The notes under the pieces: model-generated
Databases searched by the model: none
Seen by the model: the letters and a program-made list of their open reading frames with translations, nothing else
Told to the model about the DNA's origin: nothing
Source of the DNA: an uncultured Porphyromonas sp.
Lineage (GTDB): Bacteria > Bacteroidota > Bacteroidia > Bacteroidales > Porphyromonadaceae
NCBI GenBank assembly: GCA_947253195.1
Contig: CAMXXM010000100.1
Location: forward strand, 1-5,775
Direction of reading: 5' to 3'
Length of the DNA stretch: 5,775 bases
Part shown: in pieces, positions 1 to 5,775 of the stretch
How the letters are laid out: each line of letters opens with the position of its first letter
Position numbering within the stretch: the first letter of the stretch is position 1
Position numbers and translations under genes: made by a program

Positions 1-908
<908 letters not shown>

Positions 909-930
909 TCTCTCCCTCGAGAGAGAGCCC

Positions 931-977
931 AAAGAGAGGGGGCGACAAGTCGATCTGACCTGTCGCCCCCTCTCTTT
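931..977 (+). terminator. Rho-independent-type terminator of eno
   Basis: A perfect 17-bp stem pairs AAAGAGAGGGGGCGACA (931-947) with its complement (961-977) around a 13-base loop. Inside the loop, GTC and GAC can pair further. It starts 22 bases after the eno stop codon. The stem ends in TCTCTTT, followed by CTTATAT, a modest U-rich tail. The purine-rich start of the stem gives a weaker U-rich end on the other strand as well, so it could also stop leftward transcription from the opposing operon. Confidence 0.9.
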
Positions 978-1069
978 CTTATATCCCCTCCGGTATAGTC
1001 AGGCACCCAAGGAGGATTGAGTTCAGCCAAAAGAAGACTTATAGGGTAAGTAACCCATACAAGTCGATG

Positions 1070-1097
1070 GTCGCGCCTCTCGGCCTAGGGGCGCGAC
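1070..1097. repeat. Strong GC-rich inverted repeat (hairpin)
   Basis: GTCGCGCCTCT (1070-1080) pairs with AGGGGCGCGAC (1087-1097) over 11 bp, with one G-T wobble on the plus strand, around the 6-base loop CGGCCT. No T-run follows on either strand, so it is a poor fit to an intrinsic terminator. It lies about 90 bases after the eno terminator. The ten bases ACAAGTCGAT beside it (1059-1068) also occur in the eno terminator (945-954). Its function is unknown; a structured end of a small RNA or of a dispersed repeat are options. Confidence 0.6.
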
Positions 1098-1126
1098 AAG
1101 CAATCCTGGCCCCCTCCTGGGTCGCA

Positions 1127-1147
1127 CTAATACCTAATACCTAATAC
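1127..1147. repeat. Three tandem copies of a 7-bp repeat
   Basis: The heptamer CTAATAC occurs three times in a row without mismatch (GTATTAG on the minus strand). It is intergenic and not near a start codon. Short perfect arrays like this arise by slippage and can vary in copy number between strains. No function is evident. Confidence 0.8.
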
Positions 1148-1181
1148 GGAGTAGGAGGCTTGTGATACTCTCAGTACTCTC

Positions 1182-1268
1182 TTATTTGAACTTTTTCTGG
1201 TTTGAGTTACCCGCGGAGTCTTTCATACGGGGGATCGCTTCGGCTTCCCTCAATTCCTGAGTCGTCAT
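1182..1268 (-). CDS. Possible 28-residue small ORF with a perfect Shine-Dalgarno sequence
   Basis: Reading leftward, ATG at 1268 opens 28 codons ending in TAA (1182-1184). The peptide begins MTTQELREAEAIPRMKD and ends NQKKFK; it is hydrophilic, with no signal peptide or membrane segment. AAGGAGG (1276-1282) sits 7 bases before the ATG, an ideal ribosome-binding site by general bacterial rules. That is notable because the envelope genes here have none, as is usual in Bacteroidota. No promoter of Bacteroidota type is visible just upstream, and the probable terminator at 1411-1454 lies between it and the ompH genes, so expression would need read-through. I do not recognise the peptide. It could equally be chance or a remnant inside a repeated element. 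Confidence 0.22.
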   Translation of the reverse strand: MTTQELREAEAIPRMKDSAGNSNQKKFK

Positions 1269-1410
1269 TAGCGAGCCTCCTTATCGGACTTACGACGAAA
1301 CAGTAGATCCTAAATGTACGGATAGAAAACCTTGGATCAAAGCGGTGAAAAGGTTTGTCATCCCGGGCAAACGACCAACATCTATAAGTTTGTCTCGGCA
1401 TTGTGGATAA

Positions 1411-1454
1411 ATAAGCATCCCCGAGAGGTGCGTGACCTGTCGGGGATGACTTAT
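1411..1454 (-). terminator. Probable terminator of the uppS-bamA-ompH operon
   Basis: The arms ATAAGCATCCCCG (1411-1423) and CGGGGATGACTTAT (1441-1454) form a 13-bp stem with a single bulged base. Inside, AGGT and ACCT can pair around a small loop. Read on the minus strand it begins about 50 bases after the second ompH stop and ends in CTTATTTATCC, a short U-rich tail. Position and structure fit a terminator for the leftward operon. Confidence 0.75.
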
Positions 1455-1463
1455 AAGTGTGTG

Positions 1464-1495
1464 ACCTTCGAGGGAAGGTGCGAGCGGTGAGCTCG
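1464..1495 (-). other. Two small hairpins between the ompH stop and the terminator
   Basis: CGAGC (1481-1485) pairs with GCTCG (1491-1495) around five bases, and ACCTTC (1464-1469) pairs with GAAGGT (1474-1479) around GAGG. Both stems are perfect. With the 1411-1454 stem they make three consecutive hairpins in the 3' untranslated region of the operon mRNA. They may protect the transcript from 3' exonucleases or support termination; this is inferred from structure alone. Confidence 0.5.
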
Positions 1496-1503
1496 GATTG
1501 AGA

Positions 1504-2004
1504 TCAGAGACCGAGCTTGGACTTCACGAGAGAGGTGACGTCCTCACTACCGGTGCCGACATAGAGCATCTGGCTGGCATCCATAATATAGGTGAAGCCA
1601 CCATCGTTGCCGACCTTATTGATCGCCTCGCGAAGCTTGGTTTGGATCGGGGCGAAGAGCTCTACCTGCTTCTTCTGCATATCCTGCTGAGCCACGTTAT
1701 TGAGATCCTGGATGCGCTTGGAGAGGTCCTCCAGCTCCTGCTGCTTGCGACTCTTGATGGACTCGACCATAGTCTCCTGCTCCTTGACGAAGTCCTGGTA
1801 CTTGGTCTGAAACTCCTTCTGCAGCTGCACGAGGGTATCCTCGTACTTCTTGGCAAGGTTGTCGAGCTCAGCCTGCATGGACTTCATCTCAGGCATCTCA
1901 CTGAGTACCTTCTGAGAGTCTACAATACCGATCTTGTGGCTCTGCGCACCGGCAAAGATGGGGAAGAGGAGCGCGGCACAGAGGATGAGAAACGTTCTTT
2001 TCAT
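1504..2004 (-). CDS. Periplasmic OmpH/Skp-family chaperone, second copy
   Basis: Skp/OmpH proteins are periplasmic trimeric holdases that bind unfolded outer-membrane proteins and hand them to the Bam complex. This protein has 166 residues, near the usual mature size. Residues 1-20 form a signal peptide (MKRTFLILCAALLFPIFAGA), with likely cleavage before Gln21. KIGIVDSQKVLSEMPEM follows, the standard opening strand of the family. A long Glu/Lys/Gln-rich helical stretch (about residues 38-125) matches the coiled-coil tentacles. The C-terminal part (FTYIMDASQMLYVGTGSEDVT) matches the closing core strands. The start is set by the signal peptide. It lies 58 bases after the first ompH and has its own predicted promoter. 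No Shine-Dalgarno sequence is visible before the ATG. The family assignment is firm. That it works beside the first copy, and any difference in clients, is inference. Confidence 0.93.
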   Translation of the reverse strand: MKRTFLILCAALLFPIFAGAQSHKIGIVDSQKVLSEMPEMKSMQAELDNLAKKYEDTLVQLQKEFQTKYQDFVKEQETMVESIKSRKQQELEDLSKRIQDLNNVAQQDMQKKQVELFAPIQTKLREAINKVGNDGGFTYIMDASQMLYVGTGSEDVTSLVKSKLGL

Positions 2005-2052
2005 GAAAATGTATCTTACGTTATTGGTTTATATTCAGGGTTATGAGACGCA

Positions 2053-2082
2053 CAAAGGTACGTTATTTCACAGAGATGCCAA
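2053..2082 (-). promoter_or_regulatory. Bacteroidota-type promoter for the second ompH gene
   Basis: On the minus strand, TTG (2082-2080) is followed by 19 bases and TACCTTTG (2060-2053). This matches the -33 TTG and -7 TAnnTTTG elements used by the Bacteroidota primary sigma factor at the expected spacing. Transcription would begin around 2045-2048, giving a leader of roughly 40 bases before the ATG at 2004. The -33 element lies within the last codons of the first ompH, and the spacer covers its stop codon. Confidence 0.65.
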
Positions 2083-2614
2083 GGATCTTCAGGATGTCAT
2101 TGCTGATGTCGGCGGCGGGATCGGCATAGACGATGGTACCCATGCCGGAGGCGCGGTCGAGGACCATATAGACACCATACTTGCGGCTGTAGAGCTTGAT
2201 CGCCTCGTAGACCTTGTCCTGGATCGGCTTGATGCGCTGCTCCTGGAGCTTCGCCATCTCACCTTGGGGTCCGAAGTACTTCTGCTGCAGCTCGGCAGCG
2301 CGATTCTCCACCTCGACGATCTGCTTCTCGCGAGAGGCGCGCTGGTCAGCGGAGAGGGAGCCCATCTGCTTGCGGTAGTCGGCATAGAGGGTGCCTGCCT
2401 GATCCTGGAGCTTCTTCACCTCAGCCGTGTAGCCCTTGGCGGTCTCCTGCAGCTGCTCCGTTGCCTCCTTGTACTGAGGGATATTGGAGAGGATATACTG
2501 CATATCCACCAGAGCGTAGGTGATGTAGTCCTGCGCCCGAGAGGGGAGCGTCATCCCGACTGATGCCACGAGGGCAATGAGCGCGAGGAGGGCCGTTTTT
2601 CTTATCTCTTTCAT
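2063..2614 (-). CDS. Periplasmic OmpH/Skp-family chaperone, first copy
   Basis: This is a second predicted holdase for outer-membrane proteins, 183 residues long. I chose the ATG at 2614 because it begins a clean signal peptide: MKEIRK, a hydrophobic run ALLALIALVASVGM, and likely cleavage after SRA at residue 27. An upstream in-frame ATG at 2728 would add 38 signal-less residues and overlap bamA by 71 bases, so it is rejected. Mature features are YALVDMQYILSNIPQYKEA (first strand), a long charged helical region (about residues 45-130) for the tentacles, and a C-terminal core with YGVYMVLDRASGMGTIVYAD. The gene begins 43 bases after the bamA stop with no visible promoter, so it is probably cotranscribed with bamA. 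It is clearly diverged from the second copy, so the duplication is old. The family call is firm; client specificity is unknown. Confidence 0.93.
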   Translation of the reverse strand: MKEIRKTALLALIALVASVGMTLPSRAQDYITYALVDMQYILSNIPQYKEATEQLQETAKGYTAEVKKLQDQAGTLYADYRKQMGSLSADQRASREKQIVEVENRAAELQQKYFGPQGEMAKLQEQRIKPIQDKVYEAIKLYSRKYGVYMVLDRASGMGTIVYADPAADISNDILKILGISVK

Positions 2615-2657
2615 AATGCTTGCTGTCTTAATGTAGGTTGTATCAAGCGCCCGGGGA

Positions 2658-5489
2658 TCAGAATTGCTGACCGAGGACGAAGTGGACGTTGCTGCCTCCG
2701 ATCTGAGCGGATCCGTCCGGGGCATCAAAGCCGTAGCCCCAGTCGATACCCATCAGACCAAGCTGTGGCAACATTATTCTGACGCCAAGACCGGCAGAAC
2801 GTTTAAGCTGGAAGGGGTTGAAATCCTTCTGGTACTCCCAAGCGTTACCGGCCTCTGCAAAGCCAAGTACCCAGATCGTTGCCTGATTCTCAAAGATCAC
2901 CGGATACCGCAGCTCCATAAAGACCTTGGAGTAGACATAGGCACCGCGACCGCTGGCACCAGAGATGGAGCCGTTGCGGTAGCCGCGGAGGCCGATCATC
3001 TCATTGAGGTACCCGTAGTAGGAGGACATACCGTCACCACCCATATAGTAGGTACCGAAGGGGGAGCGCTTATAGGGGCTGAAGGAGCCGATCGTACCGG
3101 ACTCCGCACTCGCCATCAGGACGGGGGTGCGCTTGGTATTGATCGGGTCCATGAGAGGGATAAAGAGCTGAGCCTTGCCCTTCACCTTATAGTACTCGAT
3201 GAAACGGTAGCGCTCGGCATCGGAGAGCTTCGGGTCGGAGTAGTCGACGCCATCCCATAGGGAGTACGGCAGGGTCGACTGTGCCTCGAAGGCGAAGCTG
3301 GAGCCTCGGCGGGTGTAGATCGGGTTGTCGATCGAGGAGCGTGAGAGATTGAGCGAGAGATTGATGTCATTGGCGACACCATTCTCCATACCGAAGCTGT
3401 AGTAGTAGGAGCCCCAGTTGTGCATCCGGTACATATTGTAGGTAAGCCCGAGGGAGACCTGCCAGTTGTCGTCCGGCCAAGTGAGTCGCTTACCGTAGCC
3501 GATGTTGAGGCGAAGCATGTCGAGGGTCTTATCCGGATCGAGAGCGCGCTCGTAGAGGTTGGTCATCGCCTCGCGGTAGTACTGATTGTAGTACCCCATG
3601 CCGTAGCCACCCATGCCTCCAGGGTAGCCCATACCATAGCCGTACCCTCCGGGATAGCCCATACCATAGCCGTACCCACCCGGATAGCCCATACCGTAGC
3701 CATAGCCACCATAGCCATTCATCAGGCTCTGCTGTTGACCGGAGTAGAATCGGCGGTTGATGTCCGTCTGGCGGGAGTAGGAGACTGAGACGCTAAACAT
3801 GTTGGGCCGCTTGCGCCCAAACCACGGATCCATAAAGCTGATGCCGTAGCTCTGGTAGTAGCGGGCATTGGTCTGGACATTGAGCGAGAGCGTCTGTCCG
3901 TCACCACGGGGGAGGAAGTTGTGGTAAGTGGAGCGATCAAGCAAGTTGCGGAGGGAGAAGTTGGTAAACTTCAGTCCCGCCATCAGCAGTAGGCCGGTCT
4001 GGCTCCATCCCATCGACAGCTGGACCTGATCATTGGACTTCGGTGTCAGCTGCCACTCGATGTCCACCGTACCACTCTCCTCGTGGGGCACGATATTGGG
4101 AACGATCTTCTCCTGGTCGAAGTGGCCCATCTGAGCGATCATACGCATGGAGCGCATGACGTAGTCGCGATTGAAGAGCATGCCCGGCTTCGTGTAGAGC
4201 TCACGGCGAACCACCTCGTCGTAGATCTGCGAGTTGCCTCGGATCGCCACCTTATTGATCGTCGCCGGCTTGCCCTCGTGGATGCGGATGTCGAGGGCGA
4301 CGGAGTCTCCCTTCACCTCGGTCTCCACGGGGACCATGTAGGCAAAGAGGTAGCCGTTATTGGAGTAGAGGTTGGAGACCGCATCCTCATCCTGAGAGAT
4401 ACGCTCCATCAGCTTCTTCTGATTGTAGACATCACCGGGGCGCATGCCGAGGACCTGCTGGAGCTGGAGGGTCGGGTACTTGGTATTGCCGACGAAGTTG
4501 ATCGCCTTGATGTAGTACTTCGGTCCCTCGTAGACCTCGATGTCGATGTTGATCTTCTTCCCATCGTCCGCCATATAGATCGTGTCCCGGAGGATCTCCG
4601 CGTCGCGGTAGCCCTTGGCGTGATAGGCCTTGAGGATATTCTTCAGATCCTCCCTGTACTCCTTCTCCACGAACTTCTTCGTACCAAAGATCTCGAGGAT
4701 ACTGCTCCAGGGGCGCTTGGAGAGATTGAAGACCTCATTCGTCTTCTTCATGGCGCGCCTCAGGGCATTGTCGCTCAGCATCTCGTTGCCGATGAAGTTG
4801 ATGGTCGAGATCTTCGTCTTCGCATTCTTATTGACATCAAAGATCACCACCACATAGCCGGGACGAGAGTTGTCCTCGAGGACGGAGGTGTGTACCTCGA
4901 CGTTGCTAAATCCCTTCGCGTCGTAGAAGCGCTTGATCTCTATCTCGGATCGGTCGAGGATATTGGGAGTGATAAAGGTCCCCTGAGCGAGTGGCTGGAG
5001 CTTACCGGTGCGGAGATCCTTCTCCTCGCTCTTCTTCACCCCATTCATCTCAAAGCGTGTCAGGCGCGGCCGCTCGGTGATATGGATCGAGAGCCATACC
5101 GAGTCCCCCTCCATGCGGTCGGCATCGATGCGGACATTGGAGAAAAGCCCGTTGCGGAGGTAGTTGCGCACCGCTTGGCTGATCTCCTCACCCGGCACGG
5201 TAACCCGCTGACCGACGCGGAGACCGGAGACGTTGCGCACCACCACATCCTCGTAGCTCTCATTGCCGACCACCCTCAGTCCGGCGATCACTCTCGAGAC
5301 GGGGCGGGTGTAGGAGACATCCGGCAGAGCTGCCAGGCTGTCCGATGAGGCGATCGTGTGGTCCGACTGTGCCATGGCGACGCCACTGACGAGCAGAGCG
5401 GCAAAGAGGGCGAGCAGCCGAGAGGGAGTGGTATTCAGGCTTCTTGTCATAGAGAAAAGTCGGCGAAGCGGTGAGGGTAGAATATTCAT
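2658..5489 (-). CDS. bamA: BamA, outer-membrane protein assembly factor
   Basis: BamA is the core of the Bam complex and folds beta-barrel proteins into the outer membrane. It reads 943 residues from ATG 5489. Signal peptide: hydrophobic LLALFAALLVSGVAMA, with cleavage after Ala40. Five POTRA domains follow, at about residues 66-141, 142-222, 223-325, 326-411 and 412-490, with repeated signatures such as LRVVGNESYEDV, FIGNEMLSDNALRRA and FVGNTKYPTLQLQQV. The barrel spans about 491-943. The strand SFMDPWF resembles SYTNPYF of E. coli BamA, LRGYRNGSI is the conserved loop-6 RGF/Y motif, and the C-terminus ends in Phe, as a beta-signal does. The protein is longer than E. coli BamA (about 810), partly through a Gly/Tyr/Met repeat at residues 594-633. 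The start is uncertain: ATG 5450 (Met14) gives a more typical signal peptide and a 930-residue protein. It follows uppS after 58 bases with no promoter visible, suggesting cotranscription. Confidence 0.95.
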   Translation of the reverse strand: MNILPSPLRRLFSMTRSLNTTPSRLLALFAALLVSGVAMAQSDHTIASSDSLAALPDVSYTRPVSRVIAGLRVVGNESYEDVVVRNVSGLRVGQRVTVPGEEISQAVRNYLRNGLFSNVRIDADRMEGDSVWLSIHITERPRLTRFEMNGVKKSEEKDLRTGKLQPLAQGTFITPNILDRSEIEIKRFYDAKGFSNVEVHTSVLEDNSRPGYVVVIFDVNKNAKTKISTINFIGNEMLSDNALRRAMKKTNEVFNLSKRPWSSILEIFGTKKFVEKEYREDLKNILKAYHAKGYRDAEILRDTIYMADDGKKINIDIEVYEGPKYYIKAINFVGNTKYPTLQLQQVLGMRPGDVYNQKKLMERISQDEDAVSNLYSNNGYLFAYMVPVETEVKGDSVALDIRIHEGKPATINKVAIRGNSQIYDEVVRRELYTKPGMLFNRDYVMRSMRMIAQMGHFDQEKIVPNIVPHEESGTVDIEWQLTPKSNDQVQLSMGWSQTGLLLMAGLKFTNFSLRNLLDRSTYHNFLPRGDGQTLSLNVQTNARYYQSYGISFMDPWFGRKRPNMFSVSVSYSRQTDINRRFYSGQQQSLMNGYGGYGYGMGYPGGYGYGMGYPGGYGYGMGYPGGMGGYGMGYYNQYYREAMTNLYERALDPDKTLDMLRLNIGYGKRLTWPDDNWQVSLGLTYNMYRMHNWGSYYYSFGMENGVANDINLSLNLSRSSIDNPIYTRRGSSFAFEAQSTLPYSLWDGVDYSDPKLSDAERYRFIEYYKVKGKAQLFIPLMDPINTKRTPVLMASAESGTIGSFSPYKRSPFGTYYMGGDGMSSYYGYLNEMIGLRGYRNGSISGASGRGAYVYSKVFMELRYPVIFENQATIWVLGFAEAGNAWEYQKDFNPFQLKRSAGLGVRIMLPQLGLMGIDWGYGFDAPDGSAQIGGSNVHFVLGQQF
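3591..3710 (-). repeat. 30-bp tandem repeat within bamA encoding a Gly/Tyr/Met decapeptide
   Basis: Three exact-length 30-bp units (3681-3710, 3651-3680, 3621-3650) each encode GGYGYGMGYP. A fourth, diverged unit (3591-3620) encodes GGMGGYGMGY. Adjacent units among the first three differ at 4 and 3 positions respectively, and every difference is synonymous. The array covers BamA residues 594-633. By alignment of motifs with E. coli BamA, it falls between barrel strands 5 and 6, that is in extracellular loop 3. The loop position is inference; the repeat is seen directly. Confidence 0.9.
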
Positions 5490-5510
5490 GCGTTAGGATG
5501 AAGCGTTTCT

Positions 5511-5524
5511 TCCCCGGAAGGGGA
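5511..5524 (-). other. Small hairpin in the uppS-bamA spacer
   Basis: TCCCC and GGGGA form a perfect 5-bp stem around four bases, 21 bases before the bamA ATG at 5489. It is too short, and lacks a T-run, to be a convincing terminator. It could modulate the 5' side of bamA translation or be an RNase processing point. The evidence is structural only. Confidence 0.35.
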
Positions 5525-5547
5525 TATATGGCGGTGCGTGGAGATCA

Positions 5548-5775
5548 TCAGGAGTGGTCGGAGGTCTTATCACCGCAGTCGACATCAACCACCTGATCGC
5601 CTGTGCGACCGAAGCGTCGCTGACGAGATTGGTAGTCGATGAGAGCTCGGTAGAGGTCTGCAGCATCGAAGTCGGGCCAGTAGCAGTCGCAGAAGTAGAG
5701 CTCGGTATAGGCGAGCTGCCAGAGGAGGTAATTGCTGACCCGACACTCCCCCCCGGTGCGGAGCAGTAGGTCGGG
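5548..5775 (-). CDS. uppS: Isoprenyl transferase (undecaprenyl diphosphate synthase), C-terminal part
   Basis: UppS, a cytosolic cis-prenyltransferase, condenses eight isopentenyl diphosphates onto farnesyl diphosphate to give C55 undecaprenyl diphosphate, the lipid carrier for peptidoglycan and surface glycans. The last 75 residues are visible; the 5' end lies beyond position 5775. [20 protein letters not shown] contains the family block RTGGExRxSN, whose Arg and Ser residues bind the isopentenyl diphosphate. AYTELYF carries the Glu that helps bind Mg in E. coli UppS, followed by [13 protein letters not shown] and the near-terminal QRRFG. A 19-residue polar tail follows and the gene ends with TGA at 5548. 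The frame is intact. It precedes bamA by 58 bases on the same strand, an order I know from other Bacteroidales, so the two are probably cotranscribed. Identification rests on several family motifs and is very secure despite truncation. Confidence 0.96.
   Translation of the reverse strand, partial: PDLLLRTGGECRVSNYLLWQLAYTELYFCDCYWPDFDAADLYRALIDYQSRQRRFGRTGDQVVDVDCGDKTSDHS

Larger units (their letters stand above)
978..1410. other. Non-coding stretch between convergent operons
   Basis: These 433 bases separate the eno terminator from the terminator of the envelope operon. No ORF here resembles a known protein. Visible structure: a GC-rich hairpin at 1070-1097, three tandem CTAATAC heptamers at 1127-1147, a TACTCTC direct repeat (1166-1172 and 1175-1181), and a small minus-strand ORF with a perfect Shine-Dalgarno sequence (1182-1268). 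Just upstream of that ORF is a 23-codon minus-strand ORF (1290-1361) whose peptide begins MTNLFTALIQGFL. The part from about 1160 to 1410 is visibly AT-richer than the genes. I see no tRNA, no insertion sequence ends and no recognisable riboswitch. A dispersed Porphyromonas-type intergenic repeat is possible but cannot be tested from one copy. Confidence 0.6.

Noticed and set aside
1010..1020. AAGGAGGATTG on the plus strand as a start site
   Set aside because: The only possible start codon, TTG, is one base from the Shine-Dalgarno-like sequence, and the frame closes after about ten codons.
1385..1392. TAAGTTTG on the plus strand as a possible antisense promoter toward ompH
   Set aside because: It matches the -7 consensus, but there is no TTG at the proper distance; the nearest TTTG (1354-1357) is 27 bases away.
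1207..1401. 64-codon minus-strand frame in the intergenic region
   Set aside because: Rich in Arg, Ser, Asp and Phe with no domain, no ribosome-binding site and no promoter; it overlaps the better supported small ORF in another frame.
1498..2563. Plus-strand open frames opposite the two ompH genes (1498-2046, 1934-2563)
   Set aside because: Leu/Val/Asp-rich antisense shadows of Lys/Glu/Gln-rich coiled-coil genes; no start signals or recognisable domains.
3591..3710. CRISPR-like array
   Set aside because: The 30-bp units are directly adjacent without spacers and stay in frame within bamA, so this is a coding tandem repeat.
4083..5348. Long plus-strand open frame (421 codons) opposite bamA
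   Set aside because: It lies entirely antisense to the POTRA-coding part of bamA. The translation is dominated by Leu, Val, Asp, His and Ile as expected from the reverse complement of a GC-biased gene, and it matches no family I know.

Overview
The window looks like a chromosomal housekeeping locus of a GC-rich member of the Bacteroidales, most likely Porphyromonas or a close relative. Evidence: (i) the gene order uppS, bamA, ompH/skp, ompH/skp, which I know from Porphyromonas and Bacteroides; (ii) an enolase of Bacteroidota type; (iii) a promoter matching the Bacteroidota TTG-N19-TAnnTTTG consensus; (iv) main genes that lack Shine-Dalgarno sequences. Genus-level assignment is inference.

Layout. 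Positions 1-908 (+) hold the C-terminal two thirds of enolase, ending in a perfect 17-bp rho-independent-type hairpin (931-977). About 430 bases follow (978-1410) with no convincing gene. They hold a strong GC-rich hairpin, a 3 x 7-bp tandem repeat and a 28-codon small ORF behind a perfect AAGGAGG. Everything to the right is on the minus strand and converges on eno. In transcription order these are: the 3' end of uppS (5548-5775), bamA (2658-5489), a first OmpH/Skp chaperone gene (2063-2614), a second one (1504-2004), and a series of hairpins ending in a probable terminator (1411-1454).

How the genes work together. UppS makes the C55 lipid carrier used for peptidoglycan and surface polysaccharide. 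BamA inserts beta-barrel proteins into the outer membrane. The two Skp-like proteins are periplasmic holdases that carry unfolded outer-membrane proteins to BamA. The cluster is therefore a cell-envelope assembly operon. The second chaperone gene also appears to have its own promoter, overlapping the 3' end of the first, so its level can be set apart from the rest. Enolase is a separate glycolytic unit.

Most unusual points: a 40-residue Gly/Tyr/Met decapeptide repeat in a predicted surface loop of BamA, with DNA copies that differ only at synonymous sites; and the non-coding stretch between the convergent operons, which may be a dispersed repeat or carry a small gene. I found no CRISPR array, tRNA, rRNA, insertion sequence or clearly new multi-gene system.
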